The translations under genes and the position numbers were made by a program. Below the pieces are notes generated by a model, which saw nothing but the letters and a program-made list of their open reading frames with translations, did not search any database and was not told the origin of the DNA. This document shows positions 51,983-60,593 of a stretch of 64,000 nucleotides of DNA, piece by piece; positions within the stretch are counted from its first letter, which is position 1; every line of letters begins with the position of its first letter. The stretch covers positions 62,001 to 126,000 of the forward strand of contig NZ_JBJGED010000008.1 of the NCBI RefSeq assembly GCF_045062745.1. Direction: 5' to 3'. Origin of the DNA: Paenibacillus_AA sp045062745 (lineage in GTDB: Bacteria > Bacillota > Bacilli > Paenibacillales > NBRC-103111).

Positions 51983-52258
51983 TTATTCGTTGTATTTGGG
52001 ATTCGATTCTATGTCGTTCAGCAGTTGCTCCGCCAGCTCCCGGTCGAACTTCTCTGTACTTGTCCGGCCTTCCAGCTCATAGTGCACCACATAATAGCGA
52101 TCCGTAGTCTCATAAACGGTGAAGCGGCTCAGCTTGTGGTCTTCGGTCAGGATCGTTACGAAAAAATCCCGGGTCTCCACGGCAGCCCCATCGTCCGGCC
52201 GAGCGTCGGACACAATCTTCATCTGCAGCCAATTGTACAGAGCGTCTCGCAGCTTCAT
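51983..52258 (-). CDS. Hypothetical protein
   Basis: 91 residues from the ATG at 52258 (GGAGG 10 bases upstream); a longer frame overlaps the preceding gene and is rejected. Mixed alpha/beta pattern with alternating strands (FFVTILTEDHKLSRFTVYETTDRYYVVHYELEG), no membrane segment. I do not recognise it. It starts 2 bases after the stop of the gene at 52261 and ends 19 bases before the LCP start, so it is likely co-transcribed with both. Confidence 0.7.
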   Translation of the reverse strand: MKLRDALYNWLQMKIVSDARPDDGAAVETRDFFVTILTEDHKLSRFTVYETTDRYYVVHYELEGRTSTEKFDRELAEQLLNDIESNPKYNE

Positions 52259-52260
52259 CT

Positions 52261-52722
52261 CTATGTATCCTCCCGGATTAAAATGATACGTTTCCCTTGG
52301 CCGAGCCATCGTCTCATGGCGGTTAACCACGGTTCGCTGATGACGCTAAGCCCAAGGCCGGCGGCCCCCGTACCGAATGTCTCCAAGTGACCGAGTGCTT
52401 CCTTCGGCTCCAGGAGACGCTCCGTCATCGCTTCGCCGCAAGACGACAGCCCGAAGAACGGTCCGTCGAAGCGGATCGGATCGGCGCCTGCTAATGAAAA
52501 AGGGATCCGGTCCAGCCCGCAGGCGGCCGGGTCGGCGGCTTCAGCGGACGGATGCGGATCCCCAGGGAGCATGCTCGCCTTGAAGAGCGGAAGCAGGCGG
52601 GGATGGAGCTGCCGGAGCGCCTCGCGCCACTCGTCGAGCTCGGCGGACGATTCGCAGCGAATCCGTCCTGCGCCGAGCACGAATGGTGTAAGCGAATCGA
52701 TCGGCGTCAGCCAGTAGGCCAT
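52261..52722 (-). CDS. Hypothetical protein
   Basis: 153 residues from the ATG at 52722 (AAGGAGG 10 bases upstream), opening MAYWLTPIDSLTPFVLGAGR. No membrane segment or motif I know. It starts two bases after the ylaH-like stop, so the two are translationally linked. Together with the 91-residue neighbour it sits between ylaH and the LCP gene. Confidence 0.7.
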   Translation of the reverse strand: MAYWLTPIDSLTPFVLGAGRIRCESSAELDEWREALRQLHPRLLPLFKASMLPGDPHPSAEAADPAACGLDRIPFSLAGADPIRFDGPFFGLSSCGEAMTERLLEPKEALGHLETFGTGAAGLGLSVISEPWLTAMRRWLGQGKRIILIREDT

Positions 52723-52724
52723 CC

Positions 52725-53015
52725 CTATCGCGCCTCCTTGTTGTCCTGCCGCTTCTGCCGGGCTTCGACCCAATAGCGGACGCGCACCATGAACATGAGC
52801 GCGACCGCCACGAGCAGGCAGAGCAGAATCGGCAAGTCGAGGTCGACTTGGAACATAAGCAGGATCAGCGCGCCCACGGCCATCAGCAAGTAGACGATTG
52901 CCGCCTTCAAGATCGGCAGCCGGCGGGTGCGGAACACTTTATTGTAAATATAGACGAGAAACACATAAATGAGAATGTAGGTGATCCACAGATGTTCGGC
53001 GAGCCACGCTTGCAT
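52725..53015 (-). CDS. ylaH: YlaH-like small membrane protein
   Basis: 96 residues with three membrane segments: ITYILIYVFLVYIYNKVF, AAIVYLLMAVGALILLMF and LPILLCLLVAVALMFMV, and a basic tail (RQKRQDNKEAR). The family is conserved directly after typA in Bacillales; function unknown. ATG at 53015 has GGGAGG upstream. Confidence 0.85.
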   Translation of the reverse strand: MQAWLAEHLWITYILIYVFLVYIYNKVFRTRRLPILKAAIVYLLMAVGALILLMFQVDLDLPILLCLLVAVALMFMVRVRYWVEARQKRQDNKEAR

Positions 53016-53050
53016 GGGCTCTCCACCTCCCCTGCCCGAATGTGTCCGGG

Positions 53051-54892
53051 TTATACGGTCGCCTCCGCCATCTTCCGGTGCTTCTCCGCGCGTTCGCGGT
53101 CGTTCTTGTTCAGAATCTTCTTCCGGAGGCGGATCGACTTCGGCGTCACTTCGCAGTATTCGTCGTCGTTCAAATATTCCAGCGCCTGCTCGAGCGAGTA
53201 CGTGCGCGGCGTCTTGATCTTCACCGTCTCATCCTTGCTGGAGGCGCGCATGTTCGTCAGCTGCTTCTCCTTGCAGATGTTCACGACGATGTCGTTGTCG
53301 CGCGTATGCTCGCCCACGACCATGCCTTCGTACACTTCCGTACCCGGATGGACGAACAGGATGCCCCGGTCTTCGATCGACAAAATCCCGTATGCGGTAG
53401 CCGTTCCCGTCTCCATCGAGACGAGCACGCCCTGATGACGGCCGCCAACGCCGCTGCCCGCGTAAGGGCCGTAGCTGTCGAACGCATGGTTCATCACGCC
53501 GTATCCGCGTGTCAAGGTGAGGAAGTACGTGCCGTACCCGATGAGTCCGCGAGCCGGGATGAGGAATTCCAGCCGGACTTGGCCCATGCCGTTGTTCGTC
53601 ATATTGATCATCTCGGCCTTGCGTGTACCAAGACTCTCCATGACGGCGCCCATGCTGTCTTCCGGCACGTCAATGAGCAGCCGCTCGAGCGGCTCCATCT
53701 TGACGCCGTCGATCTCTTTGATGATGACTTCCGGCTTCGACACTTGCAGCTCGAACCCTTCGCGGCGCATGGTCTCGATCAGAATGCCGAGATGCAGCTC
53801 CCCGCGGCCGGATACGATGAAGGCGTCCGGGCTGTCGGTCTCGTCGACGCGCAAGCTCACGTCGGTCTCGAGCTCCTTGAACAGCCGCTCGCGCAGCTTG
53901 CGGGACGTCACCCACTTGCCCTCCTTGCCGGCGAACGGACTGTTGTTCACGAGGAACGTCATCTGCAGCGTCGGCTCATCGATCTTCAATACCGGCAGCG
54001 CCTCAGGGTGAGCCGGATCGGCGATCGTCTCGCCGATGTTGATCTCCTTGATGCCGGATACCGCGACAATGTCGCCCGCGCCGGCCTCCTCGATCTCCAC
54101 TCGCTTCAAGCCCTGGAAGCCGAACAGCTTCTCGATGCGGCCTGTCTTCGTCGCGCCATCGCGCGTCATGACGGCCACCGACTGGCCCTGGCGAATGATC
54201 CCGCGATTGACACGGCCGATCCCGATGCGCCCCAGGTAGTCATTGTAGTCCATCAGCGTCACGAGGAATTGGAGCGGCTGCTCCGGATCTTCCGTCGGAT
54301 GCGGAATGTGGCTCACGATCATCTCATAAAGAGCTTCCATGTTCTCATCTTGCTTCTCAGGATCGGAGCTCGACGTCCCCATCAGGGCAGACGCATAGAC
54401 GACCGGGAAGTCGAGCTGGTCGTCGTTCGCGCCGAGCTCGATGAAGAGCTCGAGCACCTCGTCCACGACTTCAGCCGGACGGGCATTCGGACGGTCGATC
54501 TTGTTCAAGACGACGATCGGCGTCAAGTTCTGCTCGAGCGCCTTGCGCAGCACGAACTTCGTTTGCGGCATGCAGCCCTCGAACGCGTCTACGACGAGCA
54601 AGACGCCGTCCACCATCTTCATGATGCGCTCGACTTCGCCGCCGAAGTCGGCATGGCCGGGGGTATCCACGATGTTGATCAAGTAGTCTTTATAATGAAT
54701 GGCGGTGTTTTTGGCTAAAATCGTAATGCCGCGCTCGCGCTCCAAGTCGTTCGAGTCCATGGCGCGTTCCTGCACATGCTCGTTCTCCCGGAACGTACCC
54801 GATTGTTGAAGCAGCTTGTCGACCAACGTCGTCTTGCCATGGTCGACGTGGGCGATAATCGCGATGTTGCGAATGTTTTGTCTGGAATGCAT
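53051..54892 (-). CDS. typA: Translational GTPase TypA/BipA
   Basis: 613 residues. Ribosome-associated GTPase needed at low temperature and for ribosome assembly. P-loop IAHVDHGKTTLVDKLL at residues 12-27, switch region ERERGITILAKNTAI, DTPGHADFGGEVERI and NKIDR give the G-motifs. Later typical stretches are PEVIIKEIDG and RGLIGYGTYFLTLTRG. ATG at 54892. It has its own promoter with a hairpin in the leader. Confidence 0.97.
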   Translation of the reverse strand: MHSRQNIRNIAIIAHVDHGKTTLVDKLLQQSGTFRENEHVQERAMDSNDLERERGITILAKNTAIHYKDYLINIVDTPGHADFGGEVERIMKMVDGVLLVVDAFEGCMPQTKFVLRKALEQNLTPIVVLNKIDRPNARPAEVVDEVLELFIELGANDDQLDFPVVYASALMGTSSSDPEKQDENMEALYEMIVSHIPHPTEDPEQPLQFLVTLMDYNDYLGRIGIGRVNRGIIRQGQSVAVMTRDGATKTGRIEKLFGFQGLKRVEIEEAGAGDIVAVSGIKEINIGETIADPAHPEALPVLKIDEPTLQMTFLVNNSPFAGKEGKWVTSRKLRERLFKELETDVSLRVDETDSPDAFIVSGRGELHLGILIETMRREGFELQVSKPEVIIKEIDGVKMEPLERLLIDVPEDSMGAVMESLGTRKAEMINMTNNGMGQVRLEFLIPARGLIGYGTYFLTLTRGYGVMNHAFDSYGPYAGSGVGGRHQGVLVSMETGTATAYGILSIEDRGILFVHPGTEVYEGMVVGEHTRDNDIVVNICKEKQLTNMRASSKDETVKIKTPRTYSLEQALEYLNDDEYCEVTPKSIRLRKKILNKNDRERAEKHRKMAEATV

Positions 54893-54935
54893 AATTTCAA
54901 TCCTCTCAGTAAGGGCTTCGAAGCGTATGGGGCTT

Positions 54936-55012
54936 CATAAAAGAAGCGCCGGACAATGCGCCGACGCTTGACATACAACTATTATTGTACTCTCTCCGGC
55001 CGGATAACGCAA
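54936..55012 (-). promoter_or_regulatory. SigA-type promoter and leader hairpin of typA
   Basis: On the minus strand TTGCGT (complement of 55007-55012), a 17-base spacer and TACAAT (complement of 54984-54989). Just downstream, in the expected 5' leader, lies a stem with 8-bp arms AGCGTCGG / CCGGCGCT (54961-54968 and 54945-54952, one G-T) followed by TCTTTTAT. This could act as an attenuator, or it may be the terminator of the gene at 55040. Confidence 0.55.
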
Positions 55013-55039
55013 GTCAAGCGATGGAACGGCTGCCAACTC

Positions 55040-55528
55040 TCACCAGGAACGGCGCCCCGGCCGACGCCACACTAAAGCCAAGCCTCCGATGATCAAGACG
55101 AGGGCGATGAAATAGATGCTGATCGAGAACAGCAACGTCAAGGCGAAGAAGAGCGCGGCCACGATCGTCAGCACGAGCGAAGCCGTGTATGCCCCGCGAG
55201 GCTTGTACTTGTCGAATATATAATATTCGTACAACCCGACCGCCACCGCGAACAAGTACCCGGGCCACAAATACGCCATCGCCGACCAGCCGAATATGTT
55301 GCAGAATAGGAACATGAGCGAAATCGTAATGAGAATCCCGCCGGGAATCAAAACGCCGGAAGGCAACAGCTTGCCGAAAAACAGCATATGCAGCAAAACG
55401 CCGATTGCCATTATGAAAAACGGCCACAAGAGCCCCCAGAAAAATCCGAAAATCCCCAGTTTGCCAAGCAAGAGTACAACGCCGACCGCCACGATGACGA
55501 GGCCGATCGAGTACCGATTACGGGTCAT
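55040..55528 (-). CDS. Polytopic membrane protein of unknown function
   Basis: 162 residues with about six membrane segments. The opening YSIGLVIVAVGVVLLLGKLGIFGFFWGLLWPFFIMAIGVLL resembles the LiaF/LiaI-type DUF5668 helix pairs (two hydrophobic stretches around a short turn). No soluble domain. Upstream of typA; divergent family assignment not certain. Confidence 0.65.
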   Translation of the reverse strand: MTRNRYSIGLVIVAVGVVLLLGKLGIFGFFWGLLWPFFIMAIGVLLHMLFFGKLLPSGVLIPGGILITISLMFLFCNIFGWSAMAYLWPGYLFAVAVGLYEYYIFDKYKPRGAYTASLVLTIVAALFFALTLLFSISIYFIALVLIIGGLALVWRRPGRRSW

Positions 55529-55634
55529 GCAGCTCCCCTCCCCTAGTTGCCGCTTGTCCGATGAAGCGACTTTTGCTAGCTCTATTTTAGCGAATAGAGT
55601 CAGAAATTGCTAGTGGGGCGGCTTGCCGGCCCGA

Positions 55635-56309
55635 TTAGGCGGTCTTGCCCGACGAGGAGAATTTCTTGATAAGTCCAGCCGCAATCACGACTACGGTAGC
55701 CACGATCGGAATCGCATGGTGCATCGTCGCACTGCCGTGGAGCAAATAATGCTCCATCTTCTCGTCGCTCACGAACATCTCGCCTGCGGTGTACCCCAGA
55801 ATGCCTGCGCCCAAGTAGACGAAAATCGGATACTTGTGCAACAGCTTCATGACAAGCGTGCTGCCCCACACGATAATCGGGATGCTGAGCGCGATCCCCA
55901 GTATAATGACCGAGATGTTCCCTTGTGCCTTCGCGGCTATCGCAAGCACGTTGTCCAGGCTCATGACAAAGTCGGCGATAATGATCGTCCAAATTGCCTT
56001 GCCGAGCGACGCCGCTTCCTTCACATTGGCGTGCCCGTCATCTTCGACGAGAAGCTTGATCGCGATATACATCAGCAGGAAGGAACCGGCCGCCTGAATG
56101 TAAGGCACCTTCAGCAGCGCCACGGCCGCGATCGTCAGAACGAGCCTAAGCGCCACCGCGCCGAACGCGCCCCACCATATCGCCTGCTTCCGTTGATGCA
56201 GCGGCAAATTTTTGCTCGCGAGCGCGATGACGACGGCGTTATCCCCGCTAAGTACGATATTGATCAGCATAATTTGCAAAAATAGCAAAAACCACTCCAT
56301 AAAATGCAT
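55635..56309 (-). CDS. TerC-family integral membrane protein
   Basis: 224 residues with about seven membrane segments. Family signatures are LINIVLSGDNAVVIALASKNLP near residues 15-36 and IIIADFVMSLDNVLAIAA near 110, each with a conserved aspartate in a membrane helix. Related proteins (YjbE, YceF, MeeF) metallate exported proteins with manganese. ATG at 56309 is only 3 bases from AGGAGG, so an ATG at 56300 is possible. No yybP-ykoY manganese riboswitch was recognised upstream; an ECF-type promoter is present instead. Confidence 0.9.
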   Translation of the reverse strand: MHFMEWFLLFLQIMLINIVLSGDNAVVIALASKNLPLHQRKQAIWWGAFGAVALRLVLTIAAVALLKVPYIQAAGSFLLMYIAIKLLVEDDGHANVKEAASLGKAIWTIIIADFVMSLDNVLAIAAKAQGNISVIILGIALSIPIIVWGSTLVMKLLHKYPIFVYLGAGILGYTAGEMFVSDEKMEHYLLHGSATMHHAIPIVATVVVIAAGLIKKFSSSGKTA

Positions 56310-56377
56310 TAACCTCCTGCGATCTATTGGTTGCCAGGGTGTCTATCGCCAGCCATCCGCAGCATGCAACGGTGTAT

Positions 56378-56403
56378 TACGGATGACCCGGACAAAGGTT
56401 TCA
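56378..56403 (-). promoter_or_regulatory. ECF sigma factor-type promoter of the TerC gene
   Basis: On the minus strand TGAAAC (complement of 56398-56403), 16 bases, then CGTA (complement of 56378-56381). This is the SigW/ECF pattern TGAAAC-N16/17-CGTA. About 70 bases before the gene start. Confidence 0.65.
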
Positions 56404-56476
56404 TGATTTTCGCAAAAATTCCCGCACTTTTTTAACTGAAATTCGTGAGCCCCGCCATGGTCACTTTTGGGGGTAC

Positions 56477-57682
56477 TTAAAACAAGCTGTCTTCTTTCTC
56501 CGGCTGCTCCGGCACGATATACATCGTCTCGGTTTGCTCCACCGCCGTGCGGATCGCTTCCGGCAGCCATTCTTCCATGTATCGCTCCTGGCGCTCCACC
56601 GCGTGAATATTAGGGTTCGTGGACGGGGATTTGGGCACGAACAGCGTGCAGCAATCCTCGTAGGGCAGAATCGAGATCGGATACGTGCCGATTCGCTCCG
56701 CCATAGCGGTGATCTCCGCCTTGTCCAGCGTGATGAGCGGGCGGATAAGCGGCAGGGTAGCCGCGGCCCCGATCACGTGCATGCTCGGCAGCGTCTGGCT
56801 CGCCACTTGCCCGAGGCTCTCCCCCGTCACGATGGCAAGCGCCTCTTGCCGTGCGGCGAGCTGTTCCGTGATGCGGAACATCGCCCGCCGCATCATCGTG
56901 ATGAGCAGGTTGTCCCGGCACTCCTGCTTCAGCCGCGTCTGGATGTCGGTGAACGGCACCATATGCAGCGTGATTTTGCCGGCGTATCCAGCCAGAGTCC
57001 GGGTCAGGTCGATCACCTTCAGCTTCGCCCGCTCGCTCGTGTATGGGAAGCTGTGGAAGTGGACCGCTTGCACCCGCAGCCCTTTGCGCATCGCCAGCCA
57101 TCCGGCGACCGGGCTGTCGATGCCGCCCGACAGCATGAGCATCGCCTTGCCGTTGCTTCCTAACGGGAATCCGCCCGGACCCGGGACGACTTCGGAGAAC
57201 ACGAGCGCTTCCTGCTCGCGGATCTCGACGCGGATGTCCAGCTCCGGGTTGTGTACGTCGACCTGCAGGTCCTCGTGCTGCTCGAGCAGCGTTCCGCCGA
57301 GCAGCCGGTTCAACTCGTACGTATCGTACGGGAACTTCTTGTTCACCCGCCGGGCGCTGATCTTGAACGTGCGCGGCTTGACCTGGATCTCCGCGAATGC
57401 CTCGCGGACGGATGTCTGAATCTCTTCCAACCGGAGTCCGCAGCGGATCGCGGGGCTGTAGGAATGGAGGCCGAACACTTTGTCCAACTGCCGGGCGACG
57501 GCTGCGTATTCGCTGCCTCCCAAATCTAAGTAGACACGGCCGTATTCATGCCGGATGGTGACGCTTGGAAACGGCTGCAGCACCCGCTTCAGCTGCTGCT
57601 GCACTTGGGTCTCGAACCGGTGCCGGTTGCGGCCTTTAAGGGTAAGCTCCCCTAATCGAAGTAAAATGATGTCTTTGTTCAC
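56477..57682 (-). CDS. thiI: tRNA 4-thiouridine synthetase ThiI
   Basis: 401 residues. Adenylates and thiolates U8 of tRNA. Ferredoxin-like and THUMP domains cover about 1-165 (RLGELTLKGRNRHRFE at 9-24). The PP-loop ATP motif is LMLSGGIDSPVAGWLA near 185 and the catalytic cysteine region is YEDCCTLFVPKSP near 345. It lacks the carboxyl rhodanese domain found in E. coli (482 residues), as in Bacillus. GTG start at 57682 overlaps the nifS stop (GTGA), consistent with NifS as its sulfur donor. Confidence 0.95.
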   Translation of the reverse strand: MNKDIILLRLGELTLKGRNRHRFETQVQQQLKRVLQPFPSVTIRHEYGRVYLDLGGSEYAAVARQLDKVFGLHSYSPAIRCGLRLEEIQTSVREAFAEIQVKPRTFKISARRVNKKFPYDTYELNRLLGGTLLEQHEDLQVDVHNPELDIRVEIREQEALVFSEVVPGPGGFPLGSNGKAMLMLSGGIDSPVAGWLAMRKGLRVQAVHFHSFPYTSERAKLKVIDLTRTLAGYAGKITLHMVPFTDIQTRLKQECRDNLLITMMRRAMFRITEQLAARQEALAIVTGESLGQVASQTLPSMHVIGAAATLPLIRPLITLDKAEITAMAERIGTYPISILPYEDCCTLFVPKSPSTNPNIHAVERQERYMEEWLPEAIRTAVEQTETMYIVPEQPEKEDSLF

Positions 57683-58824
57683 AATAGCTTGGCCATCTCC
57701 TCTACCATGCGTGTCAGGCTGGCAGCCAGCCGTTCGATATCGGCCGGCTGATGCTCCGCAGACAGGCTGATTCTTAGTCCGCTCGAGGCTTGGGCCATGT
57801 CCTTCCCCATCGCGAGCAGGACGCGGCTCGGCTCCGTCTCGCCGGACGAGCAGGCCGACTTGGTCGAGATGAACAACTGCTCCCGCTCGAGCGCATGTAC
57901 GATGACCTCCGAGCGGAGTCCCGGCACGGAGATGTGCACGATGTGCGGCGCCATCCGCGACTCGTCGCGGGCGCCGTTCAGTTCGATGCCGCGCACGCCA
58001 TCGAGCGCGGCGATGAGCTGCCGGCGAAGCCCGCGCATGTGCGCCGCCGCCGTCTCCCGGCGGTCCATGCTCATGCGCAGCGCCTTCGCCATGCCCACGA
58101 TGGCCGGCACGTTCTCGGTCCCGGACCGCGTGCCGAATTCATGCCCTCCGCCGGCCAACAGCGGCTCGAGCTGCACGCCCTGGCGCCGGTACAGGAAGCC
58201 GGCGCCCTTCGGCCCGCGCAGCTTGTGCGCGGACACCGACAGCAGGTCGATGCCCCAATCGGCAGGGGACACCGCGAGCTTGGCGAAGCTCTGCACCGCA
58301 TCGACATGGAATAACGTGCGAGGGCGGTTGCGCAGCAGCTCACCAATTTCGCGGATCGGCTGGACGGCACCGACCTCGTTGTTCACATGCATGACACTGA
58401 CGAGAACGGTGTCCTCCCGCAGCGCGGCATTTATGTCCTCGACGCGAACAATCCCATTCGTATCCGGTCGAATATACGTAACCTCGAACCCTCTCGCCTC
58501 TAGCTGCTTGCACGCCTCGTACACAGAGGCATGCTCGAGCTCGGTCGTGATCATGTGCCTGCCCCTCGACTCATAGCGGTACGCGACGCCTTTCACAGCC
58601 AAATTATTGCTCTCCGTGCCCCCTGAGGTGAATAGAATCTCGTTCGGCCCGACGTCGAGCAGCTGAGCGATCAGCGTCCGCGCCTTGGACACGAGCCGCT
58701 CCGCCTCCACGCCGACCCGGTGTATCGAAGAAGGATTGCCGTAATACGCCGTCATTACTTCCGCCATCGCTTCCACCACTTCCGGATACGGCGGCGTCGT
58801 CGCGCAATGGTCGAAATAACTCAT
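57679..58824 (-). CDS. Cysteine desulfurase (NifS/NifZ-type)
   Basis: 381 residues. PLP-dependent enzyme that takes sulfur from cysteine. Opening YFDHCATTPPYPEVVEAM, substrate-binding FTSGGTESNNLAVKG, the PLP lysine in SVSAHKLRGPKGAGFLY, and the catalytic cysteine in STKSACSSGETEPS. Directly coupled to thiI, so like B. subtilis NifZ it probably supplies sulfur for 4-thiouridine. ATG at 58824 follows GGGGAAGG. Confidence 0.95.
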   Translation of the reverse strand: MSYFDHCATTPPYPEVVEAMAEVMTAYYGNPSSIHRVGVEAERLVSKARTLIAQLLDVGPNEILFTSGGTESNNLAVKGVAYRYESRGRHMITTELEHASVYEACKQLEARGFEVTYIRPDTNGIVRVEDINAALREDTVLVSVMHVNNEVGAVQPIREIGELLRNRPRTLFHVDAVQSFAKLAVSPADWGIDLLSVSAHKLRGPKGAGFLYRRQGVQLEPLLAGGGHEFGTRSGTENVPAIVGMAKALRMSMDRRETAAAHMRGLRRQLIAALDGVRGIELNGARDESRMAPHIVHISVPGLRSEVIVHALEREQLFISTKSACSSGETEPSRVLLAMGKDMAQASSGLRISLSAEHQPADIERLAASLTRMVEEMAKLL

Positions 58825-58963
58825 GATTTCCTTCCCCCTTGGTTCTTCTTAACTTGCTCCAAATACAAAGAAACGATCAACGGCCTGTCCTCTTCAATCG
58901 GACCAACCATGATCGTAACTCATCCCGTATCGTTCGCGCAACCTCACATCATGTTCCGCTGCC

Positions 58964-59710
58964 TCAGTCCGTTTGTCCGATACGGCTCACAGAGCTACGG
59001 CCGGCCATGACGGCGGCTACATATTTTTGCGTCTCCAGCGGCAGCTGCGTAATCTTCGCCATCAACTCGGAGTCGTTGCGGACCTTCAGCGCATCCACCC
59101 GTGCGGGCCCGGCATTGTAAGCGGCGAGCGCCATTGCCTCATTGCCGTTGTAACGGTCCATCAACCCGGCCAAATAGCGGGTGCCGCCGAAAATATTTTG
59201 CGCCGGATCGAACGAATCCGCGACTCCCATCTGCCTCGCGGTGCCGTCCATCAGCTGCATCAACCCTTTGGCCCCCGCCGCGGACACCACATTCGAGCGA
59301 TAGCCGGATTCGGCTCCGATCACCGAATGGATGAGCTTGGCGTCTAGGCCATACTGCCGAGCGGCCTGCTCGACGATGGAATCGTAAGAAGTCGAGCCTG
59401 CGGCCGAATTCACCTGTTGCGGATACAGCGAAGACAGCTGCATTAAATTCCACGCTTTATAAGCGGAATTGGCCGGTGTGGCGGTCGCCGCTGTTGTGGC
59501 CCGCCCTGCGGCATTCTCCGCCGCTTGGCTCGATGCATAGGAAGGCGCGGCCGACCGGTCATCAGAGACGCCCATCATAATCGTATTCAGGATGTCGGCA
59601 AAATCCGCACCGTCATCGCTCTCCGAAGCGGCGGCCGACAACCCGTCCAAATTCGGCTTCAGCTGAGCTTGCAGCAGCTGGCGGATGTATCTCGGGTCAA
59701 TACTGCTCAT
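58964..59710 (-). CDS. Lytic transglycosylase (SLT domain)
   Basis: 248 residues from the ATG at 59710 (GGAGG upstream). No clear signal peptide. A low-complexity Ala/Ser/Thr stretch near 65-95 leads to the SLT domain: YGLDAKLIHSVIGAESGYRSNVVSAAGAKGLMQLMDGTARQMG with the catalytic glutamate in ESGY, and MALAAYNAGPARVD. Resembles B. subtilis YjbJ (CwlQ-like). A gene for export is not adjacent; how it reaches the wall is unclear. Confidence 0.9.
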   Translation of the reverse strand: MSSIDPRYIRQLLQAQLKPNLDGLSAAASESDDGADFADILNTIMMGVSDDRSAAPSYASSQAAENAAGRATTAATATPANSAYKAWNLMQLSSLYPQQVNSAAGSTSYDSIVEQAARQYGLDAKLIHSVIGAESGYRSNVVSAAGAKGLMQLMDGTARQMGVADSFDPAQNIFGGTRYLAGLMDRYNGNEAMALAAYNAGPARVDALKVRNDSELMAKITQLPLETQKYVAAVMAGRSSVSRIGQTD

Positions 59711-59800
59711 TTCACCATTTCCTCCCAAATCGCGGACAAGCATGTAATCATTGTACACCGATTTGTCAGTGAAGAACAGAAAAAAATGGTTTGGCCGATT

Positions 59801-59834
59801 TAAAAAGGACCGCGCCTGCGCCGGCACGGTCCCA
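59801..59834 (-). terminator. Rho-independent terminator after the gene at 59839
   Basis: Minus-strand hairpin (GGACCG...CGGTCC with inner GC-rich pairing) followed by TTTTTAAA. Confidence 0.8.
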
Positions 59835-59838
59835 TCGT

Positions 59839-60255
59839 TCAAGAATAATAAGTGGGGATTAGTACGACATACGCCAATACGGAGATGCCTCCGATGACGA
59901 CCGACCAGGCTCCCAAACCGCGCGTTCCCCGCATATACGCGATAACGCCGAGGACGATGGCGGTGATGCCCAGGAATACGGGCAAAACGAACAAGGAAAT
60001 AATCGCCGAGACTAGTGCAACCCATCCAAGAGACCGGCTCGGCGCTTCCTCCTCCACTCTTGCCGCCGAACGTTCATAAGGACGGTCTTCCTCGGGATTG
60101 TGCAGTTCCCGCGTCCGGTTGAACACGGGCGGCGCTGCGGCCAGTTCAGCCCCGAACTCCTCTCCATGCTCTTCCCGGGAGCCCACGGGCGTACTCTGCA
60201 TCGACTCGTTCACCAAATGGCCTTCCGCGTACCTGGATTTAGTATAATCTTCCAT
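59839..60255 (-). CDS. Small DUF4190-like membrane protein
   Basis: 138 residues. An acidic, charged amino half (to about residue 70) precedes two membrane segments: LGWVALVSAIISLFVLPVFLGITAIVLGVIAY and GAWSVVIGGISVLAYVVLI. The spacing with a GY/GT loop (RGTRGLG) suggests DUF4190/DUF308-type hairpins. Function unknown. ATG at 60255 follows GGGAGGAG; 19 bases before it is the DUF1540 gene end. Confidence 0.6.
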   Translation of the reverse strand: MEDYTKSRYAEGHLVNESMQSTPVGSREEHGEEFGAELAAAPPVFNRTRELHNPEEDRPYERSAARVEEEAPSRSLGWVALVSAIISLFVLPVFLGITAIVLGVIAYMRGTRGLGAWSVVIGGISVLAYVVLIPTYYS

Positions 60256-60273
60256 CCGCCCCGACTCCTCCCG

Positions 60274-60489
60274 TTACTTTTTCGGCTTGAACGTGTGGCA
60301 GCAAGTGCCGGACGAATTTCTGGCGTTGTCTTGATGTTCGGTGTCGAAGCTCTCCCCGGCGAATTCTTCGTTATAATGGGCGTTCGCATGGCTGTCGATG
60401 TCGATCATGATCGCATCGGCCCGGCATTGGTTCTGTTCTCCCCAGTACGTACAGTTGGATACGCTGCATTTGACGATCGGCTTCGTCAT
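60274..60489 (-). CDS. DUF1540 domain protein
   Basis: 71 residues from the ATG at 60489 (GGAGGTGA 8 bases upstream). Cysteine-rich: V-K-C-S-V-S-N-C-T-Y-W near residue 6, N-Q-C-R-A-D near 18, and CCHTF near the end, plausibly a metal-binding site. The family is common in spore formers and unknown in function. Confidence 0.88.
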   Translation of the reverse strand: MTKPIVKCSVSNCTYWGEQNQCRADAIMIDIDSHANAHYNEEFAGESFDTEHQDNARNSSGTCCHTFKPKK

Positions 60490-60593
60490 TGTCGATATCA
60501 CCTCCACTTACAAGGTTCCCGGTATGGAAGCCGCCTATGTGAAGGAACGTTTGGAAAAGGAGCAACAGCCGACGACACTCTCGCAGATATGGA

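Noticed and set aside
54911..54935. Fourth copy of the dispersed repeat in the typA leader (GCTTCGAAGCGTATGGGG)
   Set aside because: Only the palindromic centre resembles the family; the CCCCACAAAG and CTTTGYGGGG ends are missing.
56310..56480. yybP-ykoY manganese riboswitch before TerC
   Set aside because: Neither the conserved core sequences nor a regulated terminator was seen; the short leader fits an ECF promoter instead.
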